Source: an uncultured Rhizobium sp. (GTDB lineage Bacteria > Pseudomonadota > Alphaproteobacteria > Rhizobiales > Rhizobiaceae). Taken from it: DNA of 64,000 bases. This document shows positions 55,200 through 64,000 of this stretch, one piece after another; the first letter of the stretch is position 1, and each line of letters begins with the position of its first letter. The DNA is taken from positions 1 through 64,000 of the forward strand of contig CAMFIF010000015.1 in assembly GCA_945952415.1 (NCBI GenBank), in the 5' to 3' direction. The notes beneath the pieces are model-generated. The model saw only the letters and a list, made by a program, of their open reading frames with translations, was not told the DNA's origin and ran no database searches. The position numbers and the translations under genes are program-made.

Positions 55200-55404
55200 G
55201 GATGTTCTGAAGGGCAAGACGACGATGACCGCTTCGCGCCTTCATTTCGGCCGTCGAGACAGCTTGACCGAGCACCTTCAAGCTGCCGGTCTGTTTGCCA
55301 GGTCTGCAAAGCGCCAATAGGAGCTGTATTTTTAGCCTGTGATGCGTCTCCGCGCCTTGTCGCCAAGGCATCGCCCCGGCTCGTATCGTCTGTAAGGCTC
55401 GGTG

Positions 55405-56304
55405 TCAGGCTGATGAAAGGCGGTCCTTCAACCGGGGCGTCGCGAAATCCGCGAAAGCTCTCAGCTTTAACGGCATTATAGCCTGCCCCGTATGCACAAG
55501 ATGAACCGGAAGAGGCTCCGGCTGAAACGCCTCCAGCACGACAACGAGGCGACCGTCTGCAATCGCTTCTGCCGCCTGATAGGAGAGAATCCGTGCAATT
55601 CCTGCACCTGCAATTGCCGCATCGATTGCGCCATCAGCAGTATTGACAGCAAAGCGCGGTCGGATGGGCACGGCCACCGTCTCCGCACCCTTTTGAAAGG
55701 TCCAGACATCCGTAGTGTAGAGCCGTTCGAAGGCGATGCAGTCGTGTGCGGCCAGAGCTTCGACGTTGCCCGGCATGCTGCGTGCGGCAAGATAAGACGG
55801 ACTGGCGCAGGTAACCCAGCGGACCGCGCCCAGCTTGGTTGCCACCAGACTGCTGTCCGGTAACGGGCCGATCCGCACGGCAAGATCGACGTGATTCTCG
55901 ACGAGATCGACGACATAGTCGGCGAGCACCAACCGGACATTGATTTCCGGATAGGCCTTGAGGAATTCCAGAACGACCGGCTCGACATGCATGCGCCCAA
56001 ACATGATCGGCGCGGTGATCAGCATGTCGCCACGCGGCGCGCGGTATTCACCGGTTGCAAAGCGTTCCGCTTCGTCCAGCTCATCGAGGATGCGTCTGCA
56101 TGTTGCCACGAAGGCCTGTCCGGCATCCGTCAGCAGTAGTTTGCGGCTCGTGCGCACCACCAGCTGCGCACGCAGATGTGCTTCCAGATCCGAAACGCGG
56201 CGGCTGACTGTCGGCAACGGCACGCCGAGCGTCCGCGAAGCCGCAGAAAGACTGCCGCCGTTTACAGCCGCCACAAGCGTACGCATGGCTTCAAAACGAT
56301 CCAT
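55405..56304 (-). CDS. LysR family transcriptional regulator
   Basis: A 299-residue regulator starting MDRFEAMRTLVAAVNGGSLS. It has the winged-helix N-terminal domain (ASRTLGVPLPTVSRRVSDLE) and the periplasmic-binding-like effector domain. It belongs to the branch that typically controls a divergent oxidoreductase or detoxification gene. It is divergent from the carboxymuconolactone-decarboxylase-like gene; a palindrome in the gap could be its operator. Confidence 0.92.
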   Translation of the reverse strand: MDRFEAMRTLVAAVNGGSLSAASRTLGVPLPTVSRRVSDLEAHLRAQLVVRTSRKLLLTDAGQAFVATCRRILDELDEAERFATGEYRAPRGDMLITAPIMFGRMHVEPVVLEFLKAYPEINVRLVLADYVVDLVENHVDLAVRIGPLPDSSLVATKLGAVRWVTCASPSYLAARSMPGNVEALAAHDCIAFERLYTTDVWTFQKGAETVAVPIRPRFAVNTADGAIDAAIAGAGIARILSYQAAEAIADGRLVVVLEAFQPEPLPVHLVHTGQAIMPLKLRAFADFATPRLKDRLSSA

Positions 56305-56376
56305 TTGATATTCCAAAAAACGGAAGGAAGGCTTGCCAAACTACCGGATACTGCAACTTTCTGCAATGTTCTAGGA

Positions 56377-56393
56377 ATTGGGCGTCGGCCAAT
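56377..56393. promoter_or_regulatory. Palindrome ATTGG-N7-CCAAT, candidate LysR operator
   Basis: A perfect 5-bp inverted repeat with a 7-base spacer, within the 119-base gap between the LysR gene and its divergent neighbour. It is a 17-bp dyad of the size usual for LysR-type sites. Confidence 0.5.
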
Positions 56394-56423
56394 AATGGCC
56401 TTATCCCATGAAGGAACACCCAA

Positions 56424-56975
56424 ATGACCCGCATTCCCCTGCCTGCGACTGTTGCCGATGCGCCGGAAGCCTCCCAGCCGCTGCTGAACGCAGTTGCCAA
56501 GCAGCTCGGTTCGGTACCCAACATGTTTCGCCTGGTCGCGTCCAGCCCGCAGGCGCTCGAAGGCTATCTCGGCCTCAGCGGCGCACTCGGCAAGGGTGCA
56601 TTGCCTGCCGCAACGCGTGAGCGTATTGCGCTTGCCGTCGCCGAAGTGAATGGCTGCGACTATTGCCTGTCGGCGCACAGCTATCTGGGCAAGGCCTTTG
56701 CTGGCTTGGACGACGCGGAAATCGCAGCCAACCGAAGCGGCGCATCGAACGATCCAAAGGCAGATGCCGCCGTGCGCTTCGCAGCCAAGGTGGCCAGCGC
56801 ACGTGGCCACGTTACCGACAGCGATTTCGCGACGGTGAAGAATGCTGGCTACAGCGACGCACAGGTCATCGAGATCGTGCAGCACGTCGCGCTCAACAGC
56901 TGGACCAATTACTTCAACTCTGTGTTCCGGACCGAGATCGACTTCCCCGTCGTAACGCCGAGGGCCGCAGCCTGA
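56424..56975 (+). CDS. Carboxymuconolactone decarboxylase/AhpD-like protein
   Basis: A 183-residue helical protein of the AhpD-like superfamily. The redox CxxC with downstream His is seen as NGCDYCLSAHSYLGK. It starts MTRIPLPATVADAPEASQPL and has PNMFRLVASSPQALEGYLG, as in peroxidase-related members. It probably reduces peroxides or acts as an alkylhydroperoxidase; the exact substrate is unknown. First gene of a three-gene unit opposite the LysR regulator. Confidence 0.88.
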   Translation: MTRIPLPATVADAPEASQPLLNAVAKQLGSVPNMFRLVASSPQALEGYLGLSGALGKGALPAATRERIALAVAEVNGCDYCLSAHSYLGKAFAGLDDAEIAANRSGASNDPKADAAVRFAAKVASARGHVTDSDFATVKNAGYSDAQVIEIVQHVALNSWTNYFNSVFRTEIDFPVVTPRAAA

Positions 56976-57040
56976 ATAGAACCGCCGACGGACGCCGGTA
57001 TCACCGGCGTCCCTTTCGGCCAGTGTTGGAGAAGGAACCG

Positions 57041-57664
57041 ATGACCAGCCCTTCAAGCGATCTCGCATTCACGCCCACCGTAAAGTCGATGCAGACAGCG
57101 CGCGGCTCGCGGGCAGGATATGCCCGGATTGAAGAAAGCGGTGGTTTCCGGACCCGTATCACCAGCGATCTGGCGGAATTTCTCTCCACAATCGATACGG
57201 CTTATCTGGCGACCGCCAATTCTTCTGGACAGCCCTATGCACAGCATCGCGGCGGCCCGAAGGGCTTCATCCGCATGATCGGCGACAACACGCTCGCCTT
57301 CGCCGATTATGCGGGCAACAGGCAGTACATCACAACCGGCAATCTGGCAGACAACGACAAGGCTTTCCTCTTCCTGATGGATTATGCCCACCGACGCCGG
57401 ATCAAGCTGTGGGGCCGGGCACGCGTCGTGACGGACGATCCGGCGCTGATCGAAGACCTGATGCCGAAAGGCTACCGGGCCCGGCCGGAACAGGCCATCC
57501 TGTTCGATGTCGAAGCCTGGGACGCAAACTGCCCGCAACATATTCCCCAGAAGTTCGACGCCGCCGACGTGGCCGGAGCCGTCAAGCGGCTCGAAGCTCG
57601 TATCGCCGAGCTCGAAACCGAAAACGAAGCCCTGAAGCGTCAGATTGAGAGGATCAAGCCATGA
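57041..57664 (+). CDS. Pyridoxamine 5'-phosphate oxidase family protein
   Basis: A 207-residue FMN-binding split-barrel protein. It has the pattern [20 protein letters not shown] then [12 protein letters not shown], and a C-terminal coiled coil ([20 protein letters not shown]). The start at 57041 follows GAAGGAACC. Not PdxH itself; related proteins bind flavin or heme and reduce small substrates. Its stop overlaps the next gene's start (ATGA). Confidence 0.87.
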   Translation: MTSPSSDLAFTPTVKSMQTARGSRAGYARIEESGGFRTRITSDLAEFLSTIDTAYLATANSSGQPYAQHRGGPKGFIRMIGDNTLAFADYAGNRQYITTGNLADNDKAFLFLMDYAHRRRIKLWGRARVVTDDPALIEDLMPKGYRARPEQAILFDVEAWDANCPQHIPQKFDAADVAGAVKRLEARIAELETENEALKRQIERIKP

Positions 57665-58125
57665 CCCGTCCGCCCCTTCCACCCTTTACCGCCGAAACTG
57701 CCGCCCAGAAAGCACGCATGGCCGAGGATGCCTGGAACAGCCGCGATCCCGCTCGGGTGTCGCTGGCCTACACGGCGCACAGCCAATGGCGAAACCGATC
57801 CGAGTTTGTCGAGGGGCGGGACGAGATCGTAGCGCTGCTTGGGCGCAAGTGGGCGCGGGAGCTGGATTATCGTCTGGTCAAGGAAGTCTGGGCCTTCACC
57901 GGCAACCGCATCGCCGTCCGCTTCGCCTACGAATATCATGACGACAGTGGCAACTGGTTTCGCGCCTATGGCAACGAGAACTGGCAATTCGATGCCGAGG
58001 GACTGATGGAGCGGCGCATTGCGAGCATCAACGAACATCCGATTTCCGAAGTCGAACGCAAACTCCGCTGGCCGCTCGGCAGACGACCCGATGATCACCC
58101 AGGACTTTCTAACATGGGGCTATGA
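57661..58125 (+). CDS. DUF1348 (NTF2-like) protein
   Basis: A 154-residue NTF2-fold protein with [20 protein letters not shown] and [20 protein letters not shown], a well conserved DUF1348 block, and [20 protein letters not shown]. The function is not known. Coupled to the PNPOx-family gene by an ATGA overlap and likely part of the same LysR-controlled unit. Confidence 0.9.
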   Translation: MTRPPLPPFTAETAAQKARMAEDAWNSRDPARVSLAYTAHSQWRNRSEFVEGRDEIVALLGRKWARELDYRLVKEVWAFTGNRIAVRFAYEYHDDSGNWFRAYGNENWQFDAEGLMERRIASINEHPISEVERKLRWPLGRRPDDHPGLSNMGL

Positions 58126-58462
58126 ATCCTGCGGTGCAGAGGTTGCACTGGTGCAGACCTGATCTAACCGCAGCAGCGCTCGTCGACGCGCCAGATATCG
58201 GGAATTAGGTGAACTGACCGCTTGTGCTGGATCGCAGCCCCTGGAAATCCGCACTGTACAAATGCGGAATCGAGCTGCTACCTGCCAAGGGTGAGCGCGC
58301 TTCGAGCCCAATGCGAACAATGGCGCCAGATCCATTCATGTCCGCTTGGGTCTTTCGACACACCACCACCAGACAGTCCGCTCCCTGCCCAAATTCCCGA
58401 CCCCAACACTCCCGCGATCCAGTTTTTTATACCGTAGCATCTGCAGACATCATTGATGTCCT
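58126..58462. other. Gene-free stretch between the metabolic cargo and the restriction-like operon
   Basis: About 337 bases between two convergent units. No protein-like frame, RNA gene or strong hairpin seen. Compositionally mixed, so it may be a junction between two separately acquired cargo pieces. Confidence 0.4.
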
Positions 58463-59671
58463 TCACCTTTGGCGTTTCACAATCTTTTGCAAGTCGCGGT
58501 CATATCGGTAAAGATGAAGCTCACCATCCTTGATCAGCCGCGCAGCGTGAGCGACGTGCTCTGGCAGGACATAGAACCATTCTCGCGGACGAATTCTCTT
58601 GCCAAAGCGGTCAATGATGAAGAGTTCGCCCGGTTTTGCGGCGTCAAAGAACCGATGCAGCAAGTTCTCCACCTTCGAGCGGGACAGGTTCTGCAATTCG
58701 TAGGTTGCCACGATCTCGACGGGTGCCAGCAGAAATGTTGGGTCATTGCGGGCATCGGCCACACGACGCCGGACATCCTGGGACGTCACGCCAATCTTGT
58801 AGAGAATGTCGCGCTGGGGCTTGATCGCAGGGTCTTCCGAAAGGCTGCGTGCGACGTAGATCGTGCCGGACAGCGCAATTTTATCGCTTTCCCAATCCGG
58901 GTCCAGAGGGCCGAGGCCCAGCCGCTGGACGACGCGGGCGGTCTTGTCATCGTTGAGCGACTTTCTGAAGGATGACATCAGCGGGTCGCTCTCGGTGCCA
59001 TTCGAGAAGATCACGCGAAGGCGATGATCGCGTGCGCCGCCGCGTTGCGTGCTTTCGCTCTTTTCCGCGATATAGGCCAGAAGACCGTTGCGGATAAAGA
59101 AGTCGCCTTCCTGCGGTTCGATGACGGCCCATTTCTCGATCAGGCTTGCTTCCCGTTCCCCCGTATCAAGAGCCTGCTGCATGGTTTCGAACAGGCCCGC
59201 AAACTCATCGAAATCCTTACAGGGCACGAAGTCGGCCCTGTGGTCGGGCGTCTGCCGTTCTGCGGCCGGTGTCACATGCTTGAGCCGAACGAGGTCAGGC
59301 AAAACATCCAGGCCGTCGTCGCCAAAGATATCATCGAGCGAGTCCGGGATGTCCTCGTCTTCAACCTCATCCCGCCACGAAACCTCCGCGACCTCCCCTT
59401 TCCGTGCCAGGAGCCCAAGCCGGTCTGCCTGACGAAGCGCATCGGTTGGAGACTTGCGAAGTCCTTCCCAGATGGTGCCGAGCCGCATCTCTTCGTGTTG
59501 CGCAGAGTTGGGGTCCGGCAGACGTCCGTTCTGTTCATAGAAGCGCGTAACATCTTTCAGGATAGCCATGCCGTCGCTGCCGGTCGATGACGCCCTCGAC
59601 TTCACCTTCACAGCAAGCAGGCCAAATTCGTCCGGCTCGGCGAATATCTCTTCCAGTGTCGGGCGGGGCAT
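58463..59671 (-). CDS. GIY-YIG nuclease-superfamily protein (T5orf172-like), YeeC-like
   Basis: A 402-residue protein starting MPRPTLEEIFAEPDEFGLL. The N-terminal 260 residues are acidic and unrecognised except for DVTRFYEQNGRLPDP, a block that often begins such proteins. A GIY-YIG-type domain occupies 268-365: GTIYVARS, YKIGVTSQDVRRRVADAR and the Glu in SRSKVENLLHRFF. The start codon overlaps the helicase stop by one base (TGATG), indicating coupling. In Bacillus subtilis yeeABC a similar trio occurs; I infer a role in restriction or DNA repair. Confidence 0.82.
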   Translation of the reverse strand: MPRPTLEEIFAEPDEFGLLAVKVKSRASSTGSDGMAILKDVTRFYEQNGRLPDPNSAQHEEMRLGTIWEGLRKSPTDALRQADRLGLLARKGEVAEVSWRDEVEDEDIPDSLDDIFGDDGLDVLPDLVRLKHVTPAAERQTPDHRADFVPCKDFDEFAGLFETMQQALDTGEREASLIEKWAVIEPQEGDFFIRNGLLAYIAEKSESTQRGGARDHRLRVIFSNGTESDPLMSSFRKSLNDDKTARVVQRLGLGPLDPDWESDKIALSGTIYVARSLSEDPAIKPQRDILYKIGVTSQDVRRRVADARNDPTFLLAPVEIVATYELQNLSRSKVENLLHRFFDAAKPGELFIIDRFGKRIRPREWFYVLPEHVAHAARLIKDGELHLYRYDRDLQKIVKRQR

Positions 59672-61797
59672 CAGCTTGCAGTCTCCCGCATCATCTGCGC
59701 CTTGCGGTTCTTGAGCCAGGCCAGCGCTTCTGCCATGCGCTTTTCCAGCGCATCTTCGGCATGAACATTCGGCTCGCGCCCTTCCTGCGCCCGGAAGCGC
59801 TTGATCCGAGGCCAGAGCGTCCGCGCCTCTTCCTCTGTCATCTGCACACGCATGGCCACCATGGCTGACTGTACCTGCGACAGAAGCGGGGCGTCGAAGC
59901 TGCGCGAAGCCACCTCGAAGCACTCCTGAAACGCGTTGACGCTGTCGATCAGATCAATATCCAGCTCTCGGACATTGATGAAGCGGCGCACCATGGCCAG
60001 CAGCGTGTTGGGTGCTGCCCGCATATCATCATCCGCTTCGACTGCTTCTGTCTGCCACATGCCGCCGCCTGCGCCAATCGTCTCGCCCTCTGCCTGATCA
60101 GCCCCGATAAACGGCGCGCCGGCATCCTGAAATCCACGTTGGGCATCATGCCGCGCGAGCGTCAGCAGATTCATCCGGGCGGCAAGGTTCTGGCGGATGG
60201 ATTCGGTTTCGTCATCGCTGAGGTTTTCATAGCGATGCTCGATAATGTCGGGCAGCAGCATCTGCGTTGCCACTTCCGGTGCCGTGTCCGGGGAAACGAT
60301 GCGGGCATCGACAGCCTGGCAGGCCGTTGCCATCAGGTCCGCCATATCGTTTTCGCAGATATCCCGCGCCCGGTCGGTCGGTGGCTCCATCAGGCCCTTG
60401 ATGCCGATAGTGATGGTGCCCCTGCCATCATCGCTGATCGGTTCGCGGATGTCGCCATCTTCCCGGCGATAGAATTTGAAATTGGGTGCCAGTACCTGCT
60501 CCATCAGCAGAGAGCCGGAAATGGCCTTCAGCATGTCGTTGACGGCATCCTTCACCGCCGCCGTTTCCACGCCCGGTTCGGCGACCAGATTGGTGAAGAT
60601 GGCTTTCGTCTTGCCCGGTGCATCCCGCGTTGCGCGGCCGATGATCTGCACGATTTCGGTCAGCGATGCACGATAGCCGATGGTCAGCGCGTGTTCGCAC
60701 CATACCCAGTCGAAGCCCTCCTTGGCCATGCCGAGAGCGATGATGATGTCCACCTTGGCGCGATCGGCCGCATCGTCGCGCTTGCCATCCGGCCCCTTGA
60801 TCTCTCGGGAAAGCGCGGCCTTCACGCCCTCGCGTTCCGCGCCATCATGAACGAGATCGGCCACTTTCAGTACGCGGCCATCTGCCGTGCGGATCAGATC
60901 GAAGCCGGTCTCCTCTTCAACGCCAATGTGCTCGCCGATAAGGTCGAGAATCCGGCCCACCTCATCGTTCTTCTCGCCGAAGGCTTCTGCCGAGCCGCGA
61001 TGGGGAATGTGGATTATGGTCTTCAGCGTGGTGTCCAGCACATCGGGCAGGCCATTGATATATTGCCCGCGATAGAAGCTGTAGTTGACGCCGAGCGCCT
61101 TCAGATACTCGTAGCCTTCGAGCTGTTCGTAATAGGAATAGGTGATGGTGGTGAAGCGCGCCTCGTCTTCCGGCCGCAGCACGGGCACGGCATCGCCTCG
61201 GAAATAGGAGCCGGTCATCGCCATGACATGGGTTTGCCCGCGCCCGACGATCTGGCGCAGAATTTCGCCGAGCCGGTTGTTATCGGCCGCCGAGACATGG
61301 TGAAACTCATCGATGGCGAGGAACAGATTGTCGAAGGCCTCGATACCCTGCGCCCGCTCCACCGCCTCGAAACCGAAGCGGAAGGTGGCATGGGTGCAGA
61401 CCAGCACGCGGGCGCCGGACTGCATGAAGTCGGAAAAGGCCTTCACCTTCTGCGCCGTCGAGCCATCCTCCGTGCCGGAAAGGCAGAGGTTCCAGCGGTC
61501 CTCAACCTGCCAGTCGGCATCGAAGCCATAGCTTTTCAGGTCTGTCGAGCGGAAGGAGCCGCCAATCGAGGTTTCCGGCACGCAGACAATGGTTTTCGCC
61601 AGTCCCTGATGGTTCAGCTTGTCCAGCGCCACGAACATCAACGCGCGGCTCTTGCCTGCGGCCGGCGGAGCCTTCAGCAGAATGAACTGCGCGCTGCGGG
61701 CGGCATAGGCGCGGGCCTGCATGGGCCGCTGGCCAAGCGCATTGGTGGCCTTGGATTGCCCGGTGCCGGCATAGCGAACATTGACCATCTCGACCAT
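59671..61797 (-). CDS. Superfamily 2 DEAD/DEAH-type helicase, YeeB-like
   Basis: A 708-residue helicase/translocase. Walker A APPAAGKS is at 43-50, motif II DEFH at 163-166, motif III-like AMTGSYF follows, and motif VI is QIIGRATR in the second RecA domain, preceded by GMAKEGFDWVWCEHALTIG. The C-terminal third is unrecognised. The layout is that of restriction-type translocases rather than replicative helicases. The ATG at 61797 immediately follows the methyltransferase stop codon, so the three genes are read as one unit. Confidence 0.87.
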   Translation of the reverse strand: MVEMVNVRYAGTGQSKATNALGQRPMQARAYAARSAQFILLKAPPAAGKSRALMFVALDKLNHQGLAKTIVCVPETSIGGSFRSTDLKSYGFDADWQVEDRWNLCLSGTEDGSTAQKVKAFSDFMQSGARVLVCTHATFRFGFEAVERAQGIEAFDNLFLAIDEFHHVSAADNNRLGEILRQIVGRGQTHVMAMTGSYFRGDAVPVLRPEDEARFTTITYSYYEQLEGYEYLKALGVNYSFYRGQYINGLPDVLDTTLKTIIHIPHRGSAEAFGEKNDEVGRILDLIGEHIGVEEETGFDLIRTADGRVLKVADLVHDGAEREGVKAALSREIKGPDGKRDDAADRAKVDIIIALGMAKEGFDWVWCEHALTIGYRASLTEIVQIIGRATRDAPGKTKAIFTNLVAEPGVETAAVKDAVNDMLKAISGSLLMEQVLAPNFKFYRREDGDIREPISDDGRGTITIGIKGLMEPPTDRARDICENDMADLMATACQAVDARIVSPDTAPEVATQMLLPDIIEHRYENLSDDETESIRQNLAARMNLLTLARHDAQRGFQDAGAPFIGADQAEGETIGAGGGMWQTEAVEADDDMRAAPNTLLAMVRRFINVRELDIDLIDSVNAFQECFEVASRSFDAPLLSQVQSAMVAMRVQMTEEEARTLWPRIKRFRAQEGREPNVHAEDALEKRMAEALAWLKNRKAQMMRETAS

Positions 61798-64000
61798 TTA
61801 CTTCGCCCCCTGCTTTACCCGCGCCGCATAGAGCTTGAACAGCTTTTCCAGTCGCTCGGTGTCATTGCGGAAGGGGCGGCCGATATACATGCTCTCCAGC
61901 AGCTCATCATTCTCCCGGTGCACCGCCCGCAGATCTTCCGGCATCTTGTCCGGGTCGTAGAGGTCGGCGATGGTTTTGGGGTAATGCTGATAGCGTGTTT
62001 TCAGAATGCGCCGCGCCGATGCCGAAAGCTGCTCCAGCTGCTCGGCGGTGAATTTCGGCACCGGAAAGGTGTTCCAGCCCAGCGTGTTGGAATAGCGGAA
62101 ATCGGATTTCAGCTTGCCGCAAACGGTCGCGATCCAGACGAGGTGCAGACGCGAGGCGATCAGGGCGATGCACCAGTCAGGGGCGTCTGGTATCAGAAAT
62201 GCTAGATTTGATACGACAGCGCCACTTTCGAGCTTACCTACAGGAAACCATTCTCGCCGCTCCGAGCTTACCGAAGGGACAATTAGTGGTTCTCCTGCCC
62301 TTGGGCCAACATGTTGGAAGCGATGAGGCACAAGAGACAAAACGTCTCTTGTTTCCCGCTTCTTGCTGACTTTTCGCAAATCCTTGACAGCTAAAAGCCG
62401 CCTCGAAATTTCTGGTATTGCTTCTGCCTCTTCTCTTTGGTCGTCATCTATGGCGATGCACCATCTTCGCAGATCTTTTATGAAGTCCTCCGAACCGGAA
62501 AATCGCCTGACGAATTTTCTTGCTGCCGGCCAGTGATCTAGCAGCTCATTAACTTCCGATTCATCAAGTATAAGATTGCCACCGTCATTAGGCACGCTGC
62601 CCGTTACCATGCGCGGAAGCGTGAAAAAAAGCGGCCGAGGCTGGCTTTTTATTTCAATATCTGCGGCGTCTATAAGAAATCGATTTATATTTGTGCACTC
62701 GTGAACGATGCCATCTGTGAATAGTCGCTTTAGGTTTGTTCTCCATGTGTCCTGTATGCCTACAATGACGCAATTAACGGCTGCATTTTTGGACGCATTG
62801 TTAGCCCACTTGAAGGTCGTATAAGCGAAAAATATCGATTTTTCAGCATTAAGCACGTGTGGCCAGAGCTGGTCTACTTGTCGTCCCTGGCACAAAGAAT
62901 TTGTTGAAACTAGGGCGAAGCGTGATCGTCGCCCCGATATATAGTCCGACGCCAGCAAGAACCAGCATCCAACATAATCTATATATCCTATCTGTCTTAT
63001 TCTCTTTCCTAGAACGAACGCCATATCTTCTTGGTGCGCCGCGTCCTTCTTGCCCTTCCCCAAAAACGGCGGATTTCCCGCGATGTAAACCTCTTCATCC
63101 GCGCCAGGTGGCGGGCAAACCTCATCCCAGTTCACCCGCAGAGCATTGTCGCATCGGATCTGACCACCATCCCTCAACGGCAACAGCGGAGGCATCCGCC
63201 CGAACACATCGGCAAAGCGGGCGTTTGCCTGATATTCGGCAATGAACAGCGCCAGCTTTGCCGTTTCCGCCGCAAAGTCCGTCAACTCAATGCCGTAGAA
63301 CTGGTTGAGGCTCACCGAGGAAAACATGACATTCTGCGGATTGTCCTCCAGCTCTCCCAACCGTTTCAGAATGCGAATCTCGCGCTCGCGCATCTGCCGG
63401 TAGGCGACGACAAGAAAATTGCCGGAGCCGCAGGCGGGATCGAAGATGCGGATTTTCGACAGGCGGTGAAGCTGGGCCTTCAGGGCCGCCGGCTTGTCCC
63501 AGGCCTTGTCCAGTGCCTCATCCAGATCATCCAGAAACAACGGCCCCAGCACCTTCATGATATTGGGTACCGAAGTGTAATGCATGCCGAGTTCGGCGCG
63601 GGCCTTGGGATCGGCGATCGACTGGATCATCGAGCCGAAAATATCCGGGTTGATCAGCTTCCAGTCCAGATCGGCGGCATCGCGCAGATAGCGGAAGGAG
63701 ATCGGATCGAAGGCCGGTGCCTCTATGGCATCGGCAAACAGTCCGCCATTCACGTATTCGAATTTGTCCGTCCAGGCCGGCAGGCCCTGACGCTGCCCCC
63801 TGGGAAGGTTCATGGCGGAAAATGCCTGAACAAGCACATCGCGGGCATGTTCGCCCCTGTTGCCGCCATAGGAAAAGACGGCATAGGAAAACTGGTTTTC
63901 CCCGAAGACGCCCACATCTTCAGAGAACAGGCAGAAGATGAGCCGCGTCATGAACAGGTTCATGGCATGCCGGCGCTCCGGCACGGCCCAATCCGGGTTC
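61798..64000 (-). CDS. MmeI/YeeA-type DNA methyltransferase, 5' end outside the window
   Basis: 734 codons are visible; the frame continues past 64000 (it reads NPDWAVPERRHAMNLF at the edge), so an internal GTG at 63984 is not the true start. The N-terminal part shows FMTRLIFCLFSEDVGVF. Motif I is FDPACGSGNFLVVAYRQM and motif IV is GNPPFLGKGKKD, typical of gamma-class N6-adenine methyltransferases. A target-recognition domain follows, then the C-terminal VCGKLKSDFRYSNTLGWNTF. An N-terminal nuclease, if any, would lie outside. The central segment (about 62200-63040) is AT-richer than its flanks. Confidence 0.88.
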   Translation of the reverse strand, partial: NPDWAVPERRHAMNLFMTRLIFCLFSEDVGVFGENQFSYAVFSYGGNRGEHARDVLVQAFSAMNLPRGQRQGLPAWTDKFEYVNGGLFADAIEAPAFDPISFRYLRDAADLDWKLINPDIFGSMIQSIADPKARAELGMHYTSVPNIMKVLGPLFLDDLDEALDKAWDKPAALKAQLHRLSKIRIFDPACGSGNFLVVAYRQMREREIRILKRLGELEDNPQNVMFSSVSLNQFYGIELTDFAAETAKLALFIAEYQANARFADVFGRMPPLLPLRDGGQIRCDNALRVNWDEVCPPPGADEEVYIAGNPPFLGKGKKDAAHQEDMAFVLGKRIRQIGYIDYVGCWFLLASDYISGRRSRFALVSTNSLCQGRQVDQLWPHVLNAEKSIFFAYTTFKWANNASKNAAVNCVIVGIQDTWRTNLKRLFTDGIVHECTNINRFLIDAADIEIKSQPRPLFFTLPRMVTGSVPNDGGNLILDESEVNELLDHWPAARKFVRRFSGSEDFIKDLRRWCIAIDDDQREEAEAIPEISRRLLAVKDLRKVSKKRETRDVLSLVPHRFQHVGPRAGEPLIVPSVSSERREWFPVGKLESGAVVSNLAFLIPDAPDWCIALIASRLHLVWIATVCGKLKSDFRYSNTLGWNTFPVPKFTAEQLEQLSASARRILKTRYQHYPKTIADLYDPDKMPEDLRAVHRENDELLESMYIGRPFRNDTERLEKLFKLYAARVKQGAK

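Larger units (their letters stand above)
53794..64000 (+). mobile_element. Genomic island integrated at tRNA-Leu(CAA), right end outside the window
   Basis: It begins directly after the tRNA 3' end with a P4-type integrase and carries unrelated cargo: a LysR-regulated metabolic set and a methyltransferase/helicase/GIY-YIG operon. I could not find a second copy of the tRNA 3' end within the window, so the far attachment site must lie beyond 64000. Islandhood is inferred from tRNA plus integrase plus cargo. Confidence 0.75.

Noticed and set aside
60139..62205. A 688-codon plus-strand frame opposite the helicase
   Set aside because: Antisense of a gene with clear helicase motifs.

Overview
The window looks like a chromosomal segment of an alphaproteobacterium of the order Rhizobiales, most likely Rhizobium/Agrobacterium-like. 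The basis is the GC-rich coding style, the cobS-cobT-(phytase-like)-yhhQ-rpmB neighbourhood, a CpdR-type receiver next to hpt, TIGR02302/DUF4175, DUF2125 and DUF3108 proteins, and a tRNA-Arg(CCT) gene split by a group I intron, an arrangement known from Agrobacterium. The genus call is an inference from gene content; no rRNA is present.

Layout. (1) 1-6170 is accessory DNA: a possible PD-(D/E)XK nuclease gene, a broken glutathione S-transferase gene cut by a complete IS481-type insertion sequence, the intron-containing tRNA-Arg(CCT), a restriction endonuclease whose N-terminus is an IS3 orfA fragment, and a two-gene operon ending in a HEPN-type protein. It ends in the 5' half of a second tRNA. 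(2) 6240-53800 is ordinary core genome: peptidoglycan enzymes, a CobW GTPase, accA, xerD, aroK-aroB, a CorC/HlyC protein, a copper pair (DUF305 and Csp-like), BolA, a J-domain protein with cobS-cobT, yhhQ, rpmB, gloB, an arogenate/prephenate dehydrogenase, plsC, ftsE-ftsX, hpt, a CpdR-like regulator, the operon argH-lptM-lysA-TIGR02302, a TlpA-like thioredoxin, a 3-hydroxyacyl-CoA dehydrogenase, etfBA, a rhomboid protease, a PduO-type adenosyltransferase, GluQRS, an AlkA-like glycosylase, an HNH protein, dsbB and an orphan flagellin. (3) From tRNA-Leu(CAA) at 53709 to the window end is an integrated island: a P4-type tyrosine integrase preceded by five copies of an 8-bp repeat, a LysR-controlled metabolic cargo, and an operon for an MmeI/YeeA-type DNA methyltransferase, a superfamily 2 helicase and a GIY-YIG protein. 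The methyltransferase runs off the right edge.

How the parts fit. The core carries aromatic amino acid synthesis (aroK, aroB, tyrosine branch), lysine and arginine synthesis, aerobic cobalamin metabolism (CobS/CobT, PduO-type enzyme), electron transfer to the respiratory chain (EtfAB with a beta-oxidation-type dehydrogenase), and envelope and division functions. The two accessory segments are tied to tRNA genes and rich in nuclease-like proteins, so both look like defence-related turnover zones. The best candidates for undescribed biology are the HEPN operon at 4781-5838, the IS3-restriction enzyme fusion at 3408-4700, and the methyltransferase/helicase/GIY-YIG module with a compositionally distinct target-recognition segment.
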